Assembly (NCBI GenBank): GCA_963710675.1
Contig: CAVQBE010000006.1
Location: forward strand, 1-64,000
DNA: 64,000 bases
Source: JACCZX01 sp963710675
GTDB taxonomy: Bacteria; Pseudomonadota; Gammaproteobacteria; Burkholderiales; Burkholderiaceae_F
Direction of reading: 5' to 3'
Positions 27,468-37,713 of this stretch are shown here, one piece after another. Under the pieces are notes generated by a model. It was not told the origin of the DNA and did no database searches. It was given only the letters and a program-made list of their open reading frames with translations. The translations under genes were made by a program, and so were the position numbers. Position 1 is the first letter of the stretch. The number at the start of each line of letters is the position of its first letter.

Positions 27468-29279
27468 CTAGAACTGCTCTTCAGCGAGGGCAAGTGTGCC
27501 GACGCTACCGCCGACGATGCTCTGAGCGGTTGAAGGCACGGTAACCAGCATGTGATCAGCAAAGAAGCGGGCGGTTGCAATTTTCGCCCGCGAAAACTCT
27601 ACATCGGTGTCCCGATCAATGCGCCGAGCCGCCGCTAGCGCCGCACGCGTCATCTGCCAACCGCCATGGACGATTCCGGCAAGCTTTACGTACGGTACGG
27701 ACCCCGCGAATACACCACGAATATCGTTCTTGTATTCGTTGACTATATAGTCGACAACTGATTCGTAAGAATCGATCGCGGACGCAAGACGTGCACCGAT
27801 GGCCTGCAGCTCGGTTCCTAGCGCGAGCGCCTCGCCAGCCGTCGCCCGCATCTGCTCGATAAACATCCGCGCGGTCCTGCCGCCATCGCGCGCGGTCTTG
27901 CGACCGACCAGGTCGTTCGCCTGTATCGCGGTCGTCCCTTCGTAGATCGTCAGGATCCGGGCGTCGCGGTAATACTGCGCTGCGCCGGTTTCCTCAATGA
28001 AGCCCATGCCGCCGTGTACCTGGACGCCCGTCGACGTGACGTCGATCGACATCTCGGTTGACCAACCCTTGACGATCGGCACCAGATATTCGTAAGCCGC
28101 CATCGCGGCAGCGCGGCGTTCGGCGTTCGGGTGGTGATGTGCGACGTCGTTGTAGCCCGCGGCCACATAGGCGACAGCACGCGCCGCTTCGGTGTTCGAC
28201 CGCATGAACATCAGCATGCGCCTGACATCAGGATGGTGAATGATCGATACCGGGCCGCTCGATCCCTCGACCGCGCGGCTTTGGACGCGCTCTTTCGCGT
28301 GTTCCACCGCCTTCTGGTACGAGCGATCTGATATGGCAATGCCTTGCATGCCGACCTGAAACCGGGCCGCGTTCATCATGATGAACATATATTCGAGGCC
28401 GCGGTTTTCCTCGCCGATCACCGTGCCAATCGCACCTGGGCCAACCTCTCCTTTGTCGTCGCCGAAGATCAGCACACACGTCGGGCTGGCCTTGATGCCG
28501 AGCTTGTGCTCGATCGACGCGCAGTAGACATCGTTACGCTTGCCGAGCTTGCCGCCGGCATCAAAAAGAAACTTCGGAACGATGAAAAGCGAAATCCCTT
28601 TGACGCCTGCGGGCGCATCCGGCGTCCGGGCCAGCACCAGGTGCACGATGTTGTCGGCCAGATCGTGTTCGCCATAAGTGATGTAGATCTTCTGTCCGAA
28701 CAACCGATACGTGCCGTCGCCTTGCGGTACCGCCCTGGTCCGTACCTGCGCCAGGTCCGAGCCCGCCTGCGGCTCGGTCAAATTCATCGTGCCCGTCCAG
28801 CTACCGTCAATCAGCTTCTCCAGGTACGCATCTTTCTGTTCCTGCGAACCCGCAACCAACAACGCCTCGATCGCACCGTCGGTCAGCAACGGACACAAGG
28901 CGAAAGAAAGATTCGCCGCCTGCATCATCTCCATGCACGGCGCGGCCACTACCTTCGGCAGGTCCTGACCGCCGTACTGCGCTGGATGCTGAACACCCTG
29001 CCAGCCGGCCTCGACGAACGACCGAAACGCGGCCTTGAAGCCCGGCGTCGTCGTGACCACGCCGTTGTCCCACTTTGCCGGCTGAACATCGCCGCTCCAG
29101 TTCAGCGGAGCCACGACCTCACTCATAAAGCGCGCGTTTTCTTCGACGACCGCTTGCACCGTTTCGTCGGTTGCATCCTCGCAGCCCGGAAGCTGCTGAA
29201 TCTCTTTCAAGCCCGCGAGCTCGTGCAACACAAACAGCATGTCTTTGACGGGCGCGACGTAACCCATCGAGCTACCCAA
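27468..29279 (-). CDS. Acyl-CoA dehydrogenase (DmdC-like, with C-terminal extension)
   Basis: Flavin enzyme of about 600 residues that oxidises acyl-CoA to enoyl-CoA and passes electrons to ETF. The FAD/substrate motifs are MNLTEPQAGSDLAQVRTRA and VHGGMGFIEETGAAQYYRD; the catalytic glutamate sits in ILTIYEGTTAIQANDL. A C-terminal domain of about 120 residues makes it longer than the usual 380-residue enzymes and like 3-methylmercaptopropionyl-CoA dehydrogenase. The start may be ATG 29279 or 29267. It overlaps etfA's end by 8 bp, forming an etfB-etfA-dehydrogenase operon. Confidence 0.9.
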   Translation of the reverse strand: MGSSMGYVAPVKDMLFVLHELAGLKEIQQLPGCEDATDETVQAVVEENARFMSEVVAPLNWSGDVQPAKWDNGVVTTTPGFKAAFRSFVEAGWQGVQHPAQYGGQDLPKVVAAPCMEMMQAANLSFALCPLLTDGAIEALLVAGSQEQKDAYLEKLIDGSWTGTMNLTEPQAGSDLAQVRTRAVPQGDGTYRLFGQKIYITYGEHDLADNIVHLVLARTPDAPAGVKGISLFIVPKFLFDAGGKLGKRNDVYCASIEHKLGIKASPTCVLIFGDDKGEVGPGAIGTVIGEENRGLEYMFIMMNAARFQVGMQGIAISDRSYQKAVEHAKERVQSRAVEGSSGPVSIIHHPDVRRMLMFMRSNTEAARAVAYVAAGYNDVAHHHPNAERRAAAMAAYEYLVPIVKGWSTEMSIDVTSTGVQVHGGMGFIEETGAAQYYRDARILTIYEGTTAIQANDLVGRKTARDGGRTARMFIEQMRATAGEALALGTELQAIGARLASAIDSYESVVDYIVNEYKNDIRGVFAGSVPYVKLAGIVHGGWQMTRAALAAARRIDRDTDVEFSRAKIATARFFADHMLVTVPSTAQSIVGGSVGTLALAEEQF

Positions 29280-30207
29280 GCTCCTTGACCATCTGCGGGA
29301 TCACTTCGAACAGATCACCGACCACGCCGTAATCAGCGATCTGGAAGATCGGCGCTTCGGCGTCCTTGTTGATCGCCACGATGACCTTCGAGTCCTTCAT
29401 GCCAGCCAGGTGTTGAATCGCACCGGAGATACCGACAGCGATATACAGTTGCGGCGCTACAACCTTGCCTGTTTGCCCAACCTGCCAGTCGTTTGGGGCA
29501 TAGCCGGCGTCGACCGCGGCGCGCGACGCACCGATCGCGGCATTCAACTTGTCTGCCAACGGCTCAAGCAGCTTGAAGTTTTCCGCAGAGCCGATTCCGC
29601 GGCCACCTGAGATCACAATCTTCGCGCCTTGCAATTCGGGACGATCCAGCTTGACGACGTCGCGCGATACAAAGCGCGAACTGTCACCTGCTGCAACGGC
29701 CGCGACCGTTTCGACGGTCGCGCTGCCGCCCTCTCTGGCGGCAGGCTCGAAGTTGGTAGGCCGCGCCGTCACGACCTTTATCGGATCGCCAGATTGCACG
29801 GTCGCGATCGCATTGCCTGCATAGATTGGGCGCGTGAAGGTGTCGGCGGATTCGACGCTGCTAATGTCGGAGATCTGCGCTGCGTCAAGCTTGGCCGCCA
29901 CTCGCGGCAGAATATTTTTTCCGTACGCAGTGGCCGCAGCGAACAAGTGCGTGTAACCGCTTGCCATCGAAACCATCTGTGCCGCTATAGGCTCGGCAAG
30001 ACCATTGGCGAATTGCGCGCCATCAGCCAGAAAGACTTTTGAAACACCGCTGATCTTTGCGGCTTCGTTCGCGGCGTCGGCGGCATTGTGTCCGGCTACA
30101 AGAATGTGCACGTCGCCAGCGGCTTTTGCTGCGGCAGTGACGGTGTTCAACGTTGCAGGACGGACGGTCTTACCGTCGTGTTCGGCTAAAAGCAAAGCGG
30201 TCATCAA
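29272..30207 (-). CDS. etfA: Electron transfer flavoprotein subunit alpha
   Basis: FAD-binding subunit, 311 residues. The C-terminal FAD site reads PELQGAKIVISGGRGIGSAENF, then GASRAAVDAGYAPNDWQVGQTG and the end PIFQIADYGVVGDLFEVIPQM, all diagnostic. Overlaps etfB by 4 bp. It collects electrons from the following dehydrogenase. Confidence 0.96.
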   Translation of the reverse strand: MMTALLLAEHDGKTVRPATLNTVTAAAKAAGDVHILVAGHNAADAANEAAKISGVSKVFLADGAQFANGLAEPIAAQMVSMASGYTHLFAAATAYGKNILPRVAAKLDAAQISDISSVESADTFTRPIYAGNAIATVQSGDPIKVVTARPTNFEPAAREGGSATVETVAAVAAGDSSRFVSRDVVKLDRPELQGAKIVISGGRGIGSAENFKLLEPLADKLNAAIGASRAAVDAGYAPNDWQVGQTGKVVAPQLYIAVGISGAIQHLAGMKDSKVIVAINKDAEAPIFQIADYGVVGDLFEVIPQMVKELG

Positions 30208-30953
30208 ATCACCTTCGCTTCAGTCTTTAGCTTTGCAACGAGGGTCGCAGCGTCGGGAACCTTGATACCCGCCTTTCGACCTGATGGCTCAACCACCTGC
30301 AGCGTCTTTAATCTCGGCGTCACATCGACACCGAGATCTTCTGGCTTTAGATTCTCCAACGGCTTTTTCTTCGCCTTCATGATGTTCGGCAGTGTGACGT
30401 AGCGCGGCTCATTCAGTCGCAGATCGGTGGTGATGACTGCGGGTAGCGCCACCGAAATTGTTTCGAGCCCGCCGTCCACTTCGCGCGTTACCTGCGCGCG
30501 GCCGTCTGCAATGGTGATCTTCGAAGCAAATGTCGCTTGCGGCATGTCGGCGAGCGCAGCAAGCATCTGACCCGTCTGATTTGCATCGTCGTCGATCGCC
30601 TGCTTGCCGGCGATCACAAGCTGCGGCTTTTCCTTGTCGACAATTGCTTTTAACAGCTTCGCAACTGCGAGCGGCTGCAGTTCGACGTTGGTCTCGACCA
30701 AAATCGCTCGATCGGCGCCGATTGCCATCGCGGTCCGCAACGTTTCCTGACACTGCAAGACACCGCAGGAAACCGCAATCACCTCGGTGGCTACCCCCGC
30801 CTCCTTCAGGCGCACGGCTTCCTCGATCGCAATCTCGTCGAACGGGTTCATCGACATTTTGACGTTAGCAAGATCGACGCCGGTTTTGTCCGACTTCACA
30901 CGTACTTTGACGTTGTAGTCGACGACTCGCTTGACGGGAACAAGGATTTTCAT
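30204..30953 (-). CDS. etfB: Electron transfer flavoprotein subunit beta
   Basis: 249 residues starting MKILVPVKRVVDYNVKVRVK at the ATG at 30953. AMP-binding and subunit motifs LVIAGKQAIDDDANQTGQM and LPAVITTDLRLNEPRY are present. First gene of the leftward ETF operon and only 14 bp from the divergent putA start. Confidence 0.96.
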   Translation of the reverse strand: MKILVPVKRVVDYNVKVRVKSDKTGVDLANVKMSMNPFDEIAIEEAVRLKEAGVATEVIAVSCGVLQCQETLRTAMAIGADRAILVETNVELQPLAVAKLLKAIVDKEKPQLVIAGKQAIDDDANQTGQMLAALADMPQATFASKITIADGRAQVTREVDGGLETISVALPAVITTDLRLNEPRYVTLPNIMKAKKKPLENLKPEDLGVDVTPRLKTLQVVEPSGRKAGIKVPDAATLVAKLKTEAKVI

Positions 30954-30967
30954 CGGGGATCCAGACT

Positions 30968-33900
30968 GTGCAGCAAACAATTATACGAACCGACGAGGCG
31001 GACAACTCTGTGTGGCTCGCCAAAGCGAAGCGCAGTGCTAAATTTCAGCGAGTTCACGATATGGGAGCCGGATTGCAGGAAGTCCTGGAAGCGTTGCGCC
31101 GGTTGCCTGATCTCGGCGACCCCTACGAGGACGAGCGTCGTGCGCTCTCAGCGATGGCAACGGAGGTTCCTGCAGCTTCGATACGCGACGCTGCGCGAGC
31201 GCGTGCTCTACGTTATATCGATGCGGTTCGCGCCGTGGACACCGCCCTGCTTTCAGCGCAGAACCTGCTGAATTCGTTTCCTCTTGCAACACCCGAGGGT
31301 ATTGCGCTGCTGCGGCTGGCAGAAGCGCTGTTGCGCGCCCCCGATGCGGAGACTCAGACATGGCTGATTGCCGAGAAGCTTGCGCATTTTCGTGACACCC
31401 GTATCGGGCTCGACGGCAACTTCGTCACTCGTGTACTCGCAACCGCGCTGAAATTTGCGGGCCACACTGCCGCAGAAGCCGAGCTGCAGGATGCCGGAGC
31501 CGACCGAGGATCGCTACGTGCGTGGCTCGCTAAAAGTGCGTTGCGACCGCTGGTTATCGACGGCATCCGCCGCTTTGGCGACCAGTTCGTGTTCGCGACA
31601 AACTTGCCGGACGCCATAGCGCGCGTCAGGCGCAGGCCCGATTCTCGCGTCACGTATTCGTTCGACATGCTCGGCGAAGGGGCGCGAACGCGAGCAGACG
31701 CCGATCGTTCTTTCACTTCCTATATCGAAGCGCTCGAGTCGATAAAGAACGCCCCAATACCCGAAGCCGGCGGAGACTGGACGACACGCGATGGGATATC
31801 GGTCAAGCTGTCCGCAATTCACCCGCGCTTTGAGACCGCGCAGATCGAACGATGCGAGCGTGAGCTGTTTCCAAGACTGGTCGAGCTCGCGCAGCTCGCA
31901 CGCTCGGCAAACGTCAACATGACGGTCGACGCCGAAGAGTCGGAGCGACTGGTTCTGCACATATCGATGTTCGAAAAGTTAATGCACGAACCGTCGCTTC
32001 GAGACTGGCCCGGCCTTGGGCTTGCAGTACAGAGTTATCAACCTCGCTGTTTACGAGCGGTCGATCAACTGTTGCGCCGGAGCGCAGAACTGCGCAGGCC
32101 GATCGCCGTCCGGCTTGTCAAAGGTGCTTACTGGGATGCCGAGATCAAGCGGGCGCAGGAGCTCGGCATGGCGGGCTTTCCAGTGTTCACGCGCAAGTGG
32201 GCAACCGATGTGTCATTCCTGACGGTGGCGCGTCGGCTGCTCAGCCACCCGGCGCCCGTGTATCCGCAATTCGCAACTCACAATGCGTTGACCGTGGCAT
32301 CGATTCTTGAATTCGCGCGGGAATTTTCCGCCGGCGCAGGCGGACGACGTTACGAGTTTCAGCGTTTGCACGGTATGGGCGATCCGCTGTACGACACACT
32401 GCTGGCGGATCAACCGGACGTCCGTGTGCGGGTCTATGCACCGGTTGGCGAGTTTCGCGACCTGCTGGCTTACCTTGTTCGGCGTCTGCTTGAGAACGGC
32501 GCAAATACTTCGTTCGTCCATCAGATCACCGACAGCACAGTTCCATCGGCGCTGCTTGTCAGCGATGTCTATGAACAGGCGCGCAACTACCTGTCCTCCA
32601 GCGCACCATCGTCCGCGCTGAGAACCGGCCAACAGCTTTTCGCCGAGCGCCGCAATTCGCACGGCATCGATCTGCAATACGCGCCGTCGTTGCTGAAGAT
32701 GACTGATGGGGTGATGCGGTCGACGCCGGTGGCGGCGACTTCGCTGATTAGCGGATACATCGCCGGCTCTGGTCGCGTGGACGTGCGCAATCCCGCGCGC
32801 CTCGATGACGGCGTGGGATCGGTTATTGAATCGACGCTTGGACGACGCAAGCCGTGCAGTCGAAGCAGCGAGCGCATCGATGCGAGACTGGGACGCGCTC
32901 GGTGTTGATGCACGCGCCGCAATCGTCGATCAGGTCGCGAACGCCTGGGAGGCGGCACACGACGAACTCGCAGCTCTGATCGTGCGCGAGGCAGGCCGCA
33001 CCATGCTCGATGCCCATCTGGAAGTGCGCGAGGCGATCGACTTCTGCCGATACTACGCAGCGCTTGGCCGTACGCAGATGAGGCTTGAGCCACTGCCGGG
33101 CCCTGCCGGCGAATCGAACGAGCTGCGCCTTGCGGGACGCGGCGTCTTTGTCTGCATCAGTCCATGGAATTTTCCGCTCGCAATATTCGGCGGGCAAATC
33201 GCGGCCGCACTGGTTGCGGGTAATAGCGTCGTGGCGAAACCGGCCGAGCAAACTCCCCTGATCGCCTTTCGCGCTGTGCAGTTGATGTTTGAAGCTGGCG
33301 TGCCGCGCGATGTGTTGCAGCTGGTGCTGGGACGCGGCGAGACCGTCGGCCGCGCTTTGACATCGGATCCGCGAATCGCGGGCGTAGCGTTTACCGGGTC
33401 GACCGCCACTGCTCGTGCAATCAACCGCGCGTTGGCCGGACGCGATTCGCCGATCGGCGTATTGATCGCCGAAACGGGCGGGCAGAACGCGATGATTGTT
33501 GATTCGAGTGCACTTCCCGAACAAGTCACCGACGCGGTGATCAGCAGTGCATTCCGCTCGTGCGGGCAGCGTTGCTCGGCGCTTCGCGTTCTGTTCGTTC
33601 AGCGTGACGTCGCCGACTCGATGACAACAATGATCGCAGGTGCGATGCGCGAGTTGATCGTCGGCGATCCTTCGGATCCCCGAACGGATGTCGGCCCGGT
33701 CATTGACGCGGAACAGCTCGTACTGCTGCAGCAACACCGTGACTGGTTACGGGCGCACGGCAAGTGCATCTACGAATGCGAGCTGCCGGCGCGCTTGAAT
33801 GGGCACTATTTCGCGCCTGTCGCTTACGAGATCGGCGCCATTGGTGACCTGGAAAGCGAAAACTTCGGTCCAATACTGCACGTGATCCGCTACGACAGGC

Positions 33901-34211
33901 ACGATCTCGACAAGGTGATCGACGCCATCAACACCACGGGTTACGGACTCACAATGGGCCTTCACACGCGACTCGACGCACGTGTCGAGCAGGTGATGCA
34001 GCGGGCCCGCGTCGGCAACCTGTACGTCAACCGGAACATCATCGGCGCGGTTGTCGGAAGCCAGCCGTTTGGAGGCGAAGGATTGTCAGGCACCGGCCCA
34101 AAGGCCGGCGGCCCACGCTATCTGCAGCGCTTTTGTGCCGAGCGCGCAGTGACGATCAACACCGCGGCGGCCGGCGGAAACGTCGAACTGACCACCGGCA
34201 CGCACAGTTAG
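30968..34211 (+). CDS. putA: Bifunctional proline dehydrogenase / P5C dehydrogenase PutA, frameshifted
   Basis: About 1080 residues, the minimal PutA type without the N-terminal DNA-binding domain, so it is an enzyme only. The first half is the proline dehydrogenase barrel: RVTYSFDMLGEGARTRAD, VRLVKGAYWDAEIKRAQ, FATHNALTVA, YEFQRLHGMGDPLYD. The second is the aldehyde dehydrogenase: ISPWNFPLAIFGGQIAAALV, FTGSTATAR, ETGGQNAMIVDSSALPEQV, catalytic Cys in SCGQRCSALRVLFVQ. The two halves lie in different frames; removing one G at 32840-32841 joins them (ESTLDDASRAVEAAS). It oxidises proline to glutamate. Start GTG at 30968 is tentative; ATG 31061 is the next choice. Confidence 0.93.
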
Positions 34212-34212
34212 G

Positions 34213-35814
34213 TCACGCGATATCGCGGATGATTTCGCGCGCGGCGTTATGCCCCGGCGCACCGGTCACGCCGCCCCCCGGGTGGGCACCTGAACCACAG
34301 TGATACAGGCCGGAGATCGGCCCGCGATAACGCGCGTAACCCAGCACCGGGCGCATAGAGAACAGCTGATCGAGCGACAGTTGGCCATGGAAGATGTCGC
34401 CTCCGGTCAACCCAAATTCACTTTCCAGATCGGCGGGCGACAGCGCACGATAACCAAGCAACGACGCCCGAAAGTTTGGGCAATGAGTCTGCACCACATC
34501 GAAGATCGCTTGCACTGCACGTTCTTTCAGCAATGACCAGTCCGCCGTCGGCGCAAACTGCTGGCAAAACAAACTCGCGACGTGTTGGCTTGGAGGTGCA
34601 AGCGAGTCGTCGACAACGCTGGGAATCAACATCTCCACCACCGGCTCGCGCGAATAGCCGTGCGCAACAGCGTCGTGCCATGCGCGATCCATGTAGGCGA
34701 GCGACGGCGCGAAGGTGATACCGCTCGCGTGATGCGGCTGCATGTCGACACCGGGCAGCGCAGAAAAATTAGGCAGCTCAGAAAGTGCCACGTTAATGCG
34801 AAACGTTCCCGAGCCATACTTTGTGCGGCCGATCGCTTCAACGAACTCCGCGGGCAGGGTCGCCGGATCGACCAATCGTTGATACAGCAGCTTGGGCGTC
34901 ACGTTAGCCGCCACCGCCCGCGCATGCACGAATTCACCGGATTTCAATTCCACACCGGTGGTGCGGCCGTTCTCAACGATGACTCGCTGCACCGGTTGAT
35001 CGACGTCGACTCGTACACCGCGTGCACGCGCTTCGGCCGCCATCGCCTGCGTGATCGCACCCATACCGCCGAGCGCGTGCCCCCACTTGCCCCGCTTGCC
35101 GTTGACTTCACCAAACACGTGATGCAGCAGCACGTACGCCGAGCCTGGCGCATACGGGCTCGCGTAGTTGCCGACGATCGAATCCCATCCGAGTACCGCC
35201 TTCAGCGGCTCTGACTCAAACCAGGAATCGAGCCAATCGCCAGCGCTCTTTGTGAAGACATCGACAAGATCGCGCTGACCTTCTTTCGGCAGCCGTCCAA
35301 TTTGCAACAGCAGTTTGCCGGCGGCGATCAGATCGCGCCAGCCCTCGACGACGAATGGTCCGCCGAGGTTAGGCGGCGATTGCAGAACCCACTGGCGAAG
35401 CTGATCTGCAATGCGATCGAGCCGAGCGTAGAAGGATGGAAGTCTTTGCGCGTCGCCAGGCGAAAACTTGGCAACTTCGGCGTTCGTCGCTGTCGAACTT
35501 TCTGCAGCATCGCCGAACTTCAGATAGCGGCCATCGGCCAGTGGCACAAAGTTCGAGATCGGTCGCTCGATGATGCGCAGCCCGTGCTGTTTGAGGCGCA
35601 GGTCCTGAATCACCTGCGGGTTCAGCAGGCTCACGGTATAACTCGCGGTCGAATTGCGAAAGCCCGGAAAAAACTCCTCCGTGACCGCAGCGCCACCGAC
35701 GACACTCCTTCGCTCGACGACGCGAACGCTCAGTCCCGCCGCGGCCAGATAGCAGGCACACGTCAGGCCGTTATGGCCGGCACCAATGATCAGAACGTCG
35801 AGCGGCTTGTCCAT
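34213..35814 (-). CDS. FAD-dependent oxidoreductase, phytoene desaturase/PYROXD2-like
   Basis: A 533-residue flavoprotein. The ATG at 35814 opens directly onto the dinucleotide fold LDVLIIGAGHNGLTCACYLA, and the C-terminal FAD contact reads GLYHCGSGAHPGGGVTGAPG, as in the CrtI-like PYROXD2 family. No carotenoid genes are near, so the substrate is unknown. Tail-to-tail with putA with a 1-bp gap. Confidence 0.85.
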   Translation of the reverse strand: MDKPLDVLIIGAGHNGLTCACYLAAAGLSVRVVERRSVVGGAAVTEEFFPGFRNSTASYTVSLLNPQVIQDLRLKQHGLRIIERPISNFVPLADGRYLKFGDAAESSTATNAEVAKFSPGDAQRLPSFYARLDRIADQLRQWVLQSPPNLGGPFVVEGWRDLIAAGKLLLQIGRLPKEGQRDLVDVFTKSAGDWLDSWFESEPLKAVLGWDSIVGNYASPYAPGSAYVLLHHVFGEVNGKRGKWGHALGGMGAITQAMAAEARARGVRVDVDQPVQRVIVENGRTTGVELKSGEFVHARAVAANVTPKLLYQRLVDPATLPAEFVEAIGRTKYGSGTFRINVALSELPNFSALPGVDMQPHHASGITFAPSLAYMDRAWHDAVAHGYSREPVVEMLIPSVVDDSLAPPSQHVASLFCQQFAPTADWSLLKERAVQAIFDVVQTHCPNFRASLLGYRALSPADLESEFGLTGGDIFHGQLSLDQLFSMRPVLGYARYRGPISGLYHCGSGAHPGGGVTGAPGHNAAREIIRDIA

Positions 35815-35845
35815 CGCCCGATGGTAGCGGGCGCGCAAGCAAGTG

Positions 35846-35879
35846 AAAAAAGCAACGCCGCGCGTGCGCGCGCCGCTTT
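35846..35879 (-). terminator. Rho-independent terminator downstream of the iron-binding gene
   Basis: In the leftward transcript a long GC-rich hairpin (AAAGCGGCGCGCG paired with CGCGCGGCGTTGCTTT, one bulge) ends in six U (plus-strand A run 35846-35851). Confidence 0.75.
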
Positions 35880-35891
35880 ACAGCTGCCAAC

Positions 35892-35957
35892 TTATTCAGG
35901 CAGCAATACTTTGTCGACGGCGTGAATCACACCATTCGCATCGACCGCTGCCAATGC
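35892..35957 (-). pseudogene. Remnant of a fasciclin (FAS1) domain gene
   Basis: Just after the TAG of the next gene upstream, one frame reads ALAAVDANGVIHAVDKVLLP ending E and TAA. The piece NGVIHAVDKVLLP is the conserved H2-type end of FAS1 domains (usual form NGVIHVIDKVLLP). Only about 21 residues remain, with no start or upstream domain, so this is the tail of a lost or fused gene, not a working gene. Six bases of it touch the neighbouring stop codon, which marks a sharp joint. Confidence 0.6.
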
Positions 35958-35958
35958 A

Positions 35959-37035
35959 CTACTTGTACCCAACACGATCGAGAATGCGCTGGGCAGCCAC
36001 CTGATTCTTACCGACCGAGGAGATTGAAACCGTCTCCTGCTTGAAGCTGCCAAGCGACGAGAGTTGGGGATTGTTTAATTGCGTGCCTTTCGCAACCGGC
36101 CACTCATTGTTGCCGTTCGCAAAATAGGTTTGCGCCGAAGGACTGGACAGATACTCCAGAAATGCGATTGCATTGGCTTTGTTGGGCGCGTTCTTGGCGA
36201 CCCCGCCGCCGGAGACGTTGACGTGCGTGCCGGTCCCTGACTGATTCGGCCAGACAAAACCAACCTTGCTGACGACTTCCTTATCTTTGGGATCGGTCGA
36301 GCGCAGCAGTCGTACCCAGTAGTAACTGTTGGTGACCGCCACGCCGCACTCGCCGGCCGCCACCGCCTTGATCTGGTCGGTATCGCCGCCACTCGGAGGA
36401 CGCGCCATATTGCTGACGATGCCCTTAGCCCACTGTTCGGCCCCTTTCTCACCCATCGCTTCCACGCGCGACCCAATCAGCGACAGCATGTACGGATGCG
36501 AGCCTGAGCGTGTACACACCTTGTCTTTGTTCTTTGGGTCGGCGAGCTCTTCGTAGGTGTCGACATCTTCGACTTTTACGTTCGCCTTGTTGTAGACGAT
36601 CACTCGCGCCCGAGTCGAAAAGCCATACCAGGTGCCATCGTTCGAACGCAAATTTGCCGGAATGCGCTCATTGAGCAGCTTCGATTCGATCGGCTGGAAC
36701 AGTCCATCGATCTGCGCGCGCCACAACCTTGCCGCGTCAACCAGTAGCACCACATCGGCCGGACTGTTGCTGCCTTCAGCCTTTAGCCGTTGCAATATCT
36801 GCTCGTCGCCCGCCTCGATGCGATTGACCTTGATACCGGTTTGCTTGGTGAACTCCGAGTACAGCGCCTCATCGGTCTGATAGTGCCGAGCGGAATACAG
36901 ATTCAGCACCTTTTGCTGTGCTTCGGCAGACAGTGGGAACACAAACGCGCCCGTTATGCCTGCAAGAACAGCAAGCTGCATCGTTCGATGCAGACAGATT
37001 TCAGCCAGCCGTCGACGCGTCTTGATACGGTTCAT
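35959..37035 (-). CDS. Iron(III) ABC transporter periplasmic binding protein (FutA/FbpA type)
   Basis: A 358-residue binding protein with an N-terminal signal sequence (hydrophobic AVLAGITGAFVFPLSAEA, cleavage before QQKVLNLYSARHYQTD). The YSARHYQTDEALYSEF and SSGGGVAKNAPNKANAIAFL-like segments and paired tyrosines (TNSYYWVRLL) fit the ferric-binding family; the Tyr pair is the usual iron ligand. A Fur box lies 64 bp upstream. No permease or ATPase gene is adjacent: upstream is an NlpC gene and downstream a fasciclin remnant, so its partners must be elsewhere or lost. Confidence 0.88.
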   Translation of the reverse strand: MNRIKTRRRLAEICLHRTMQLAVLAGITGAFVFPLSAEAQQKVLNLYSARHYQTDEALYSEFTKQTGIKVNRIEAGDEQILQRLKAEGSNSPADVVLLVDAARLWRAQIDGLFQPIESKLLNERIPANLRSNDGTWYGFSTRARVIVYNKANVKVEDVDTYEELADPKNKDKVCTRSGSHPYMLSLIGSRVEAMGEKGAEQWAKGIVSNMARPPSGGDTDQIKAVAAGECGVAVTNSYYWVRLLRSTDPKDKEVVSKVGFVWPNQSGTGTHVNVSGGGVAKNAPNKANAIAFLEYLSSPSAQTYFANGNNEWPVAKGTQLNNPQLSSLGSFKQETVSISSVGKNQVAAQRILDRVGYK

Positions 37036-37098
37036 CGCCACACCCATTCTCGGTTGTTTGTTGGGATGGGCGGACGTTAACGCAATGAACTCTTAAAT

Positions 37099-37117
37099 GC
37101 AAATGATTCTCATTACC
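37099..37117 (-). promoter_or_regulatory. Fur box
   Basis: GCAAATGATTCTCATTACC matches the 19-bp Fur consensus GATAATGATAATCATTATC at 14 positions, including both ATGAT and TCATTA cores. It sits in the A/T-rich region before the iron-binding protein gene. Confidence 0.75.
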
Positions 37118-37136
37118 TAAATTTGGACTAGCTAAA

Positions 37137-37700
37137 TCAAGGCTTTATGATTTCGAAGACCTCATCGGAAGGGAACCTGGGCGAGGAACGGGCGGTTGTA
37201 ATGCCCTGTGTGTCGGCGCGTAGCGTTCGCGCATCGGCGTCAATGAAGCGACGCGCCCCATCGAAACGAACGCGCCAGTAACGGTCGTCCAGTGCTTCGA
37301 TCCGCACCCGCCCGCCGCGGGCTGGCGCGTGAAGAAACCGGCCGTCACCTATATAAATGGCAACGTGCGAGTAAGCGCGAGACAGGGTATTGAAAAACAC
37401 CAGGTCACCGGGCTCGAGCTGCGCGCGCGTGATCGGCTCACCCAGTTTTCCAATGTCTTCTGATCGGCGCGGCAATTGCGGGGCGCCGACTGATTGAAAG
37501 ACGTATCGAACCAGCCCGCTGCAGTCGAAGCCCATGTCCGGAGAGGAGCCGCCGTATCGATACGGTGTATTGATCAGCGTCAGAGCGCGTACGACGACGT
37601 CGGTTCTGACACTCGCGTCATCGCGCTCGAACTCGGCGGCGCTGGCGCCGTGCGCGAACACCGCCGCCGCGACGCTTAGGGCAGCAACTGCGTGATTCAC
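37137..37700 (-). CDS. NlpC/P60 family cell-wall hydrolase
   Basis: A 187-residue exported endopeptidase that cuts peptidoglycan stem peptides. A signal peptide (AALSVAAAVFAHGASA) is followed by the papain-like domain with Cys60 (MGFDCSGLVRYVF), His112 (AYSHVAIYIGDG) and His124 (RFLHAPARGG). The start is a GTG at 37700, 13 bp after the phytanoyl-CoA dioxygenase gene. Confidence 0.9.
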   Translation of the reverse strand: MNHAVAALSVAAAVFAHGASAAEFERDDASVRTDVVVRALTLINTPYRYGGSSPDMGFDCSGLVRYVFQSVGAPQLPRRSEDIGKLGEPITRAQLEPGDLVFFNTLSRAYSHVAIYIGDGRFLHAPARGGRVRIEALDDRYWRVRFDGARRFIDADARTLRADTQGITTARSSPRFPSDEVFEIIKP

Positions 37701-37713
37701 TCAGGCGGCTCGC

